Program-made: the position numbers and the translations under genes
Notes under the pieces: model-generated
What the model was told of the DNA's origin: nothing
What the model saw: the letters and a program-made list of their open reading frames with translations, nothing else
Databases searched by the model: none
Assembly (NCBI GenBank): GCA_002238925.1
Contig: MPNH01000014.1
Location: forward strand, 20,743-84,742
Length of the DNA: 64,000 nucleotides
Direction: 5' to 3'
Source: Spirochaetaceae bacterium bin103
GTDB taxonomy: Bacteria > Spirochaetota > Spirochaetia > SZUA-6 > Bin103
Shown: one piece after another, positions 58,680 through 64,000 of the stretch
Position numbering within the stretch: position 1 is the stretch's first letter
Layout: every line of letters starts with the position of its first letter

Positions 58680-60950
58680 ATGAACGCAGCCGCCCCTTTC
58701 GCTTCCGCCGCCGCGCTGTGGCGCCTGGCCGTCCGCCGACCGGCGCGCGGTACGGGCGAGTTGCTGGTCCACGGCGCGGTAACGCTCGGCGCGGAGCTGT
58801 CGCCCGCCGCCGCGGATGCTTCGCGAAGGCGCGGGGGCAATGGGCGCGCCGCGTACTTTGCCGGCGGCTACCTGGAGATCCCGCTGGCCGGGCTGCCCCG
58901 CCTCACCGGCGCCGGGATGAGCCTGTGCATGCGGCTGTGCGACCGTGACGGCACCTGGCACGCTCCTCTGTTCGGCAGTTACGGCGCCGACGATACGGTG
59001 AGTTTCTTCCTGGAGGGTACGGACGGCGCCGCCAAGCCGTTTACCATCCGGCACGGGGAGAACGCGCACCATACCCCCTACCGTGACCTGTTCGGCACGC
59101 CCGGCGGGCCGCGGGCAGTGCGCGGCAGCACGGCACTGCTGGAGTTCACCTGGGGCACCACGCCGCACGCCGGCATCGTTGCCGCTCTGCAGGAGCGGGG
59201 TTGCGGCGAGCCGCTCCTGGGTGAAGCGCGCAACGGCATCATGAAAGTCAACGTGCCGGTGTCCGACGTCGGGGCGCACGGCTGGCACGACGTCGTGGTG
59301 CGCTTCACCGGCCCCAAGCTGGAACTGTTCGTCGACGGCGTGCTGGTGGACGAGGAGTTCCCGGTCGGCACCACCCGCCCGAGCACCGCCCCACTGCTGA
59401 TCGGCGCCGCCGCCGCGGCGGACGGCATCCGCGCCGGTTTCCACGGCCTCGTGGATCACGTCGCGCTATGGGACCGTGCCCTCTCCGACCGCGAAATCAC
59501 CGCGCTGAGCGGCGGTGCAGGCGAGGTGGCGCACCGCCGCGGCGAGATACTCGGCGCCGCCGGCGAACAGCTCCAGTACTGGCGCCCGCCCGGTCACAAC
59601 GCCCGCGCCGGCGACTGCATGCCGTTCTTCGACGGCAAGACGTTCCACCTGTACTACCTGGTGGTGCGGCGCAACCATCACGGCAAGTGGCAGAGCGGTC
59701 ACGGCGGCCTGCAGATCTGGCACGCATCCACCCGCGACCTGCACCGCTGGCGGCAGCATCCGATCGCCGTGCCGATATCCGAGCAGTGGCAGAGCTGGTG
59801 GGGCACCGGCTCGTTCGCGCTCCACGAGGGTACCTGGTTCACCTATCAGAAGGGCCCGAGCCTGCTCCCCGAGCAGCCGTGCGGCGGGGTACAGCTCGCC
59901 ACCAGCACCGACGGCGTCCACTTCACCGCGCAGCCGCCGCACCCGGCGCTGCCCGGCTACGACTGCGACATCTTTCACGATGTTACCACCGGGACGTACC
60001 ACCTGCTCACCACCGACGACCGCACCGGCCGCGAGGTAGCCGTGGTTCGCTGGACCTCGCGCGACCTGCGCAACTGGACGCGGGTGGCCGAACCGGTGCT
60101 GGTGGCCGCGCGCGCCGAGTACAACATTGACATCTGCCCGCACCTGTTCGAGTGGAACGGCTGGTACTATCTGTTCGCCGGCTTCGACGAACGTGGCGGG
60201 GTGTGGATGTCGCGGCAACCGTTCGGACCATGGCGGCAGCATTGCCCGATACGGCTGGACATACCCACGGTGCCGAAGACCGCGCCATTTCCTCCAGGAC
60301 GCCGCATATCTGCCGGCTTCCTGGCCGACCGCGGCTGGGGCGGCAACGTGGTGTTCCGGGAACTCATCCAGCACCGCGACGGGACCCTCGGCACCCGCTT
60401 CCCGCCGGAGATGGCGCCGGCAACCGGGCCGCCCGCGAATCTTCACTTTCGGCCGCTTACCGGCGGCGCCTCCGGCGACAGCTCTGCCGTCACCCTGGCC
60501 GCGACCGCCGGCGCCGGAGCCGCGATGCACGGCGGCATGCCGGCCAACGCGCGGCTGCGCTTCACGGTGACTCCGGACCCGCGCACGCTCGGCCCGTTCA
60601 GCAGATTCGGCGTAGCGCTGCGTTGCGGTGGGGACGACCCGGCACGGCCTGAGGCGCGGGCCGGGGTGTTGAGCCTGCACCCGCATACCGGGACGGTGAC
60701 ACTCAGCACCACCCACGCGCAGCCCGACGGCAAGGTTTCCGATGCGGCGATCACCGACGTCGTCGGCCTCGACCGCCCGGTTGCGGTCGAAGTGATCATG
60801 AGCGACGACATCGTCGACGTCTGCATCGACGGGCGCCGCACCATCGTCGGCCGGCACTGGAATCCGGCTGGCGATCGGCTGACGTGGTTCGCCAAACATG
60901 CCACGGTGACGTTTGCCGGTATCGATGCGGCGCCCGTGCTCGCGCCGTAA
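58680..60950 (+). CDS. LamG-like domain plus five-bladed beta-propeller glycoside hydrolase-like protein
   Basis: Protein of 756 residues. An N-terminal concanavalin-like LamG domain (about 50-270; AAYFAGGYLEIPLAG, GWHDVVVRFTGPKLELFVDGVLV, GLVDHVALWDRALSDREI) precedes a five-bladed propeller resembling GH32/GH43/GH62-type enzymes (about 300-570; MPFFDGKTFHLYYLVVRRNHHGKW, WHASTRDLHRWRQHP, GYDCDIFHDVTTGTYHLLTTDD, DICPHLFEWNGWYYLFAGFD). A further beta domain (about 600-755) resembles the C-terminal domain of GH32. No signal peptide is seen, so it may be cytosolic or use another route. Substrate unknown; the Asp/Glu pairs around DCDIFHD fit a retaining mechanism only loosely. Confidence 0.78.
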   Translation: MNAAAPFASAAALWRLAVRRPARGTGELLVHGAVTLGAELSPAAADASRRRGGNGRAAYFAGGYLEIPLAGLPRLTGAGMSLCMRLCDRDGTWHAPLFGSYGADDTVSFFLEGTDGAAKPFTIRHGENAHHTPYRDLFGTPGGPRAVRGSTALLEFTWGTTPHAGIVAALQERGCGEPLLGEARNGIMKVNVPVSDVGAHGWHDVVVRFTGPKLELFVDGVLVDEEFPVGTTRPSTAPLLIGAAAAADGIRAGFHGLVDHVALWDRALSDREITALSGGAGEVAHRRGEILGAAGEQLQYWRPPGHNARAGDCMPFFDGKTFHLYYLVVRRNHHGKWQSGHGGLQIWHASTRDLHRWRQHPIAVPISEQWQSWWGTGSFALHEGTWFTYQKGPSLLPEQPCGGVQLATSTDGVHFTAQPPHPALPGYDCDIFHDVTTGTYHLLTTDDRTGREVAVVRWTSRDLRNWTRVAEPVLVAARAEYNIDICPHLFEWNGWYYLFAGFDERGGVWMSRQPFGPWRQHCPIRLDIPTVPKTAPFPPGRRISAGFLADRGWGGNVVFRELIQHRDGTLGTRFPPEMAPATGPPANLHFRPLTGGASGDSSAVTLAATAGAGAAMHGGMPANARLRFTVTPDPRTLGPFSRFGVALRCGGDDPARPEARAGVLSLHPHTGTVTLSTTHAQPDGKVSDAAITDVVGLDRPVAVEVIMSDDIVDVCIDGRRTIVGRHWNPAGDRLTWFAKHATVTFAGIDAAPVLAP

Positions 60951-60974
60951 CCGTAACGCAGAACTTCAGGCCCG

Positions 60975-61049
60975 CGCGTAGGCAGCCAGCGCCGCCCCCC
61001 GGCTTGCATTCTCGGTGCGGCGCTGGGGCCGCTACGGGCTGCCTACGCG
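60975..61049. terminator. Bidirectional hairpin between convergent genes
   Basis: A nested inverted repeat spans the convergent ends: an outer perfect 13 bp arm (60975-60987 with 61037-61049) and an inner 8 bp arm (60988-60995 with 61017-61024), separated asymmetrically. It covers the galM stop codon and lacks a T-run. Confidence 0.6.
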
Positions 61050-62077
61050 GTGGTGCGGAAGCGGTGCACGGTGCGGTGGCGGTAGGTTGCGCCGGGGAGC
61101 AGTACGGTGGAAGGAAAGTGGGCGTGGTGCACGCTGTCGGGGAAGTGCTGGGTCTCCAGGCACAGGCCGCCGCGCCGGTTGAAGATGCGGCCGCCGGCGC
61201 CCGCGGTGCGGGTCAGGAACTCGGCACTGTACAGTTGCATGCCGGGCTGCGTGGTGGCCACTTCCATCACCCGGCCCGTGGCGGGGCAGCGCACGCGGGC
61301 GAAGGTACGCAGGGTGCCGGGCTCGCCGTCCACCACCAGGCAGTGGTCGTAGCCGCCGGCCGCCTCGATCCGCTCACCGATGCGGTGCGGGCCGGTGAAG
61401 TCGAACGGCGTGCCGCGGACCGGGACGATGGCGCCGGTGGGCAGCGCGTCGGCGTCCCTTTCCAGCACCTGCGAGCAATGTAACTGCAACTCGTGATCCT
61501 CGATGCTGCCGCTGCCGGCGCCGGCCAGGTTCCAGTAGGTGTGGTTGGTCAGGTTCACGACGGTGGGCGCATCGGTGGTGGCGGCCAGGTCGATCAACAG
61601 TTCGTCATCGTCGGTGAGCCGGTAGGTGACCTCGGCGGTCAGGGTGCCGGGGTAGCCTTCCTCGCCGTCCGGGCTGACGTAGTGCAGCGCAACGCGGTCC
61701 TCGCCGTCGCCCTCGTGGGCGGCGGCCTGCCAGATGCGCCGGTCGAAGCCGACCTCGCCGCCGTGCAGGTGCACGCCGCCGTGGTTGCAGGCCAGCCGGT
61801 AGCGGGTGCCGTCCAGCGTGAACTCGCCGCCCGCGATGCGGTTGGCGACCCGCCCGGCGATGGCGCCGAAGTAGGGGCCGCCCGGCGCCAGGTAGCCGGC
61901 CACGTCGTCCCAGGCGAGCGTGATCTCGTCAAAGCCCGCCCGCCCGCGCGCGCGCACCGAGTGCAGGTTGGCCCCCAGGGTCAGCACCGCTGCACTGGTG
62001 CCGCGGGAGTTGCTCATGCAATAGCGCTCGACGGGCTTGCCGTCGACCTCCCCGAATCGCGTGCGGTCAATGCTCAT
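61043..62077 (-). CDS. Aldose 1-epimerase (galactose mutarotase)
   Basis: Beta-sandwich enzyme of 344 residues that interconverts alpha and beta anomers of aldoses. It has GFDEITLAWDDVAGYLAPGGPYFGAIAGRVANRIAGGEFTLDG, the catalytic His in NLTNHTYWNLAG and Glu near the C-terminus (GLCLETQHFPDSVHH), with PGMQLYSAEFL between. It is likely the sugar entry enzyme for products of the neighbouring hydrolase, with which it is convergent. ATG 62077 has no clear ribosome-binding site. Upstream 217 bp to the aminotransferase stop holds no gene. Confidence 0.94.
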   Translation of the reverse strand: MSIDRTRFGEVDGKPVERYCMSNSRGTSAAVLTLGANLHSVRARGRAGFDEITLAWDDVAGYLAPGGPYFGAIAGRVANRIAGGEFTLDGTRYRLACNHGGVHLHGGEVGFDRRIWQAAAHEGDGEDRVALHYVSPDGEEGYPGTLTAEVTYRLTDDDELLIDLAATTDAPTVVNLTNHTYWNLAGAGSGSIEDHELQLHCSQVLERDADALPTGAIVPVRGTPFDFTGPHRIGERIEAAGGYDHCLVVDGEPGTLRTFARVRCPATGRVMEVATTQPGMQLYSAEFLTRTAGAGGRIFNRRGGLCLETQHFPDSVHHAHFPSTVLLPGATYRHRTVHRFRTTA

Positions 62078-62294
62078 CGCGTTTCCGCGACGCTGCTCGC
62101 CGCCCTGCCGCCGCTCCCGGAACAGCGCCGCAAGTGGCGAGGGCGGTCGCGGCCGGCGCCGCCGCGGCATCGCCCGGGTGCGTGTTCATGCACATCGCGT
62201 CCCACCGGCTGCGCCGGCGCGGTGCCGTGCGGCGCAACCGGAGTGTGGTGTGCGCGTGTCGGAACCGGTGGGTCGCCATGGCAGCCGCTCCGGC

Positions 62295-63662
62295 TCAGCG
62301 TGGCAGGTGGAGCAGGGCGTTCTCGACTTCCTCCACCAGGCGGTCGACGTGGCGGTCGGTCATCGGCAGCGACACATTGCCGCCGTGCCGCGTCACGATG
62401 CCGTGGTTCATCAGCCAGAAGTACAGCCAGCGCTGGCGGGCACCGTCGTCCTGCGCCGCCTCGCGGTAGTTGCGCGGTGCCTCCGGCAGGAAGTAAAGCT
62501 GGAACAGCGACCCGGCTGTCACCACGCACCCCGGCACTCCCGCGTCGGCGAACACCTGCCGCAGCCCTTCACCGAGCCGGTTGGTGCGGTCGTGGATTTC
62601 GCCGTAGGCGGCATCGGTCATGGTACGCAGGGTTGCCAGGCCCGCCGCCGTCACAATCGGGTTGCCGTTGTAGGTGCCGGACTGCGGGATCGCCGGTGCG
62701 CCGTCCCTCGGGTCGTACAGCGCCATGATGTCGGCGCGCCCACCGAATGCGCCGCCCGGGGTGCCGCCGGCCACCACCTTCGCCAGGCAGGTCAGGTCGG
62801 GCCGGATGCCGTGAACGCCCTGCATGCCGCCGCGGCCGGCGCGGAAGCTCACCACCTCGTCGAATACCAGCACGATGCCGAGTTCGCTGGTAACGCTGCG
62901 CAGGGTCTCCAGGAAGCCGGGCGCGGGGAGTGCCATCCCGGCGGCGGTGGACAGGGGATCCACGATCACCGCGGCCAGCCGGTCGGCGTGTTCGCGGATC
63001 AACGCCTCGCACGCTTCGCCGTCGTTGAACGGCAGCACCAGCACGTGCTCGGCGGTACCCGGCGCCAGCCCCGCCGACGCCGCCACCGGCAGCGGCCGCT
63101 GCGCCGGCCCCAGTTCCGGGCCAAGCGGCGGCAGGTAGCTGATCAGCGCCGGGTCGTCGATGCCGTGATAGGCGCCCTCGAACTTGGCGATCATCGGCCG
63201 CCCGGTAAACGCGCGCGCCGCCCGCAGGGCGCCCAGCACCGCCTCCGTCCCGGAGCTGCAGAAGCGCAGCCGCTCCAGCGACGGGATGCGCTCGGCGAGC
63301 AGCTCCGCGAGCTCCACCTCCAGCGGGCACGGCGCAAAGTAGGCGGTGCCGCGCGCCGCCCGCTCCCGGACCGCCCCCACCACGGCCGGATGGGCATGCC
63401 CCAGTATCAACGCGCTGGCGTTGTTCACGAAGTCGATGCGCCGATTGCCGTCCACATCGACCAGTTCCACCCCCTCCGCCCGGTCCACGTACAGCGGAAA
63501 CGGATCCACGTACACCCCGGTGCGCGTATTCCCACCCGGAAACACCGCCTGCGCCCGCCGGAACAACCGGTAGGACGCCACATTTCGCTCCCGGTACTCG
63601 GACAGCAGCGTTTCGATGGTGACAGTCGCCTCACTCGCGATGGCAACGGTGGCGGTGGACAT
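62295..63662 (-). CDS. Class III aminotransferase (glutamate-1-semialdehyde aminomutase-like)
   Basis: PLP enzyme of 455 residues. The architecture matches GSA-aminomutase-like transaminases: AQAVFPGGNTRTGVYVDPFPLYVDRAEGVELVDVDGNRRIDFVNN, CSSGTEAVLGALRAARAFTGRPMIAKFEGAYHG, FDEVVSFRAG and the PLP-Lys loop CLAKVVAGGTPGGAFGG. The ATG at 63660-63662 is chosen because AGGGGG lies six bases upstream; an ATG two codons earlier is too close. It could instead be a beta-amino acid or decarboxylating transaminase, since the heme pathway is not evident here. No operon partner is seen. Confidence 0.9.
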   Translation of the reverse strand: MSTATVAIASEATVTIETLLSEYRERNVASYRLFRRAQAVFPGGNTRTGVYVDPFPLYVDRAEGVELVDVDGNRRIDFVNNASALILGHAHPAVVGAVRERAARGTAYFAPCPLEVELAELLAERIPSLERLRFCSSGTEAVLGALRAARAFTGRPMIAKFEGAYHGIDDPALISYLPPLGPELGPAQRPLPVAASAGLAPGTAEHVLVLPFNDGEACEALIREHADRLAAVIVDPLSTAAGMALPAPGFLETLRSVTSELGIVLVFDEVVSFRAGRGGMQGVHGIRPDLTCLAKVVAGGTPGGAFGGRADIMALYDPRDGAPAIPQSGTYNGNPIVTAAGLATLRTMTDAAYGEIHDRTNRLGEGLRQVFADAGVPGCVVTAGSLFQLYFLPEAPRNYREAAQDDGARQRWLYFWLMNHGIVTRHGGNVSLPMTDRHVDRLVEEVENALLHLPR

Positions 63663-63825
63663 CGGCATCCCCCTAAATCGCCCTGAGCATCGCACGGCGG
63701 GCAACCGGCGGTCCAGGATCCTCGGAAGACGCCGTCAGTACGGGTGTAGCCGTCAGGCGGGGTTGAGCTGAACGACGCCTATCCGCGACTAGCCGGGCCC
63801 CGGCGAATGCGCGCAGGCGGCGCAG

Positions 63826-64000
63826 TCAGGAACTCTCGCGCGCGGCGACAGCCGGCGGCTCCCACAGCACGTCGAGCGCCGCCGTCAGGTCCAGCGACTC
63901 TCCGTACCACTCAGGAGTGGCGGTGTGGGGGCCGATGCTGATACCGGCCGCGGCCAGCCGCGCGTCGATCGGCGCCAGCGGAGCACCTTCCCAATTCGGC
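63826..64000 (-). CDS. C-terminal end of an unidentified protein (runs off the window)
   Basis: The last 57 or so codons of a minus-strand gene are visible, reading WEGAPLAPIDARLAAAG, TPEWYGESLDLTAALDVLWEPP and the stop TGA at 63826-63828. Codon use has the G/C third-position bias of real genes here. I do not recognise the family. The 160 bp before the aminotransferase gene shows no feature. Confidence 0.45.
   Translation of the reverse strand, partial: PNWEGAPLAPIDARLAAAGISIGPHTATPEWYGESLDLTAALDVLWEPPAVAARESS

Noticed and set aside
1..64000. tRNA or rRNA genes, transposases, integrases, CRISPR arrays
   Set aside because: No sequence with such structure or motif was seen on reading both strands; short RNA genes could still be missed without a covariance search.

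Overview
The window is 64 kb of densely coded, very GC-rich bacterial DNA (roughly two thirds G+C by eye). Coding follows a strong G/C third-position bias, and many neighbours overlap by 4 nt (ATGA, GTGA, TTGA). I see no rRNA, tRNA, insertion sequence, CRISPR array or prophage. Several traits fit a spirochaete-like, host- or polysaccharide-associated marine lineage (probably a metagenome assembly): a MurA with Asp in place of the catalytic Cys, a 60-residue bacterial histone-fold protein, a type B L31, and a peptide-type ABC binding protein. No marker gene here proves the phylum.

Layout. 0-4.7 kb (minus strand): trpS, htpG, a frameshifted family 2 glycosyltransferase and the start of a response regulator. 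4.8-6.3 kb: a small accessory island with a truncated HigA-like antitoxin, a DNA methyltransferase with an internal deletion, and a coupled putative endonuclease. 6.3-16 kb: housekeeping genes (DUF402, an alkyltransferase-like protein, purM, an NYN-LOTUS protein, tag, a PurO-type IMP cyclohydrolase, folC, the histone-fold protein, a K+ channel, murA, rpmE2). 16-21 kb: a CoA-transferase and two tandem FG-GAP/ASPIC lipoproteins. 21-27.6 kb: a peptide-type ABC binding protein, an MNT-HEPN pair, two small oxidoreductase genes, then two ABC permeases; the matching ATPases lie at 37.6-39.7 kb on the other strand.

27.6-44 kb: an M50 protease coupled to an NHL lipoprotein, a dehydrogenase, a SulP transporter in an operon with sugar isomerases and a Gfo/Idh oxidoreductase, a frameshifted GNAT enzyme, a TauE/SafE permease, a ZIP transporter and a large Calx-beta/arylsulfotransferase lipoprotein. 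44-64 kb is catabolic: Gfo/Idh, ThuA, a phytanoyl-CoA dioxygenase, a BASS transporter, a sugar epimerase, an allantoin operon (puuE-alc-allA plus an ADP-ribosylglycohydrolase), a CDF exporter, two sulfatases around an aldo-keto reductase and a decayed second MNT-HEPN pair, a LamG/five-bladed-propeller glycosidase-like protein, an aldose epimerase and a class III aminotransferase.

Recurring themes. (1) Many first genes have TANNNT 6-9 nt before the start codon, which points to leaderless or nearly leaderless transcription. (2) The accessory toxin/restriction genes have decayed by internal deletion. (3) The two frameshifted genes share an odd signature: a 75-90 bp neighbouring echo of their own sequence in which A/T positions are largely replaced by G/C. 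This looks more like a sequence or assembly artefact than biology.
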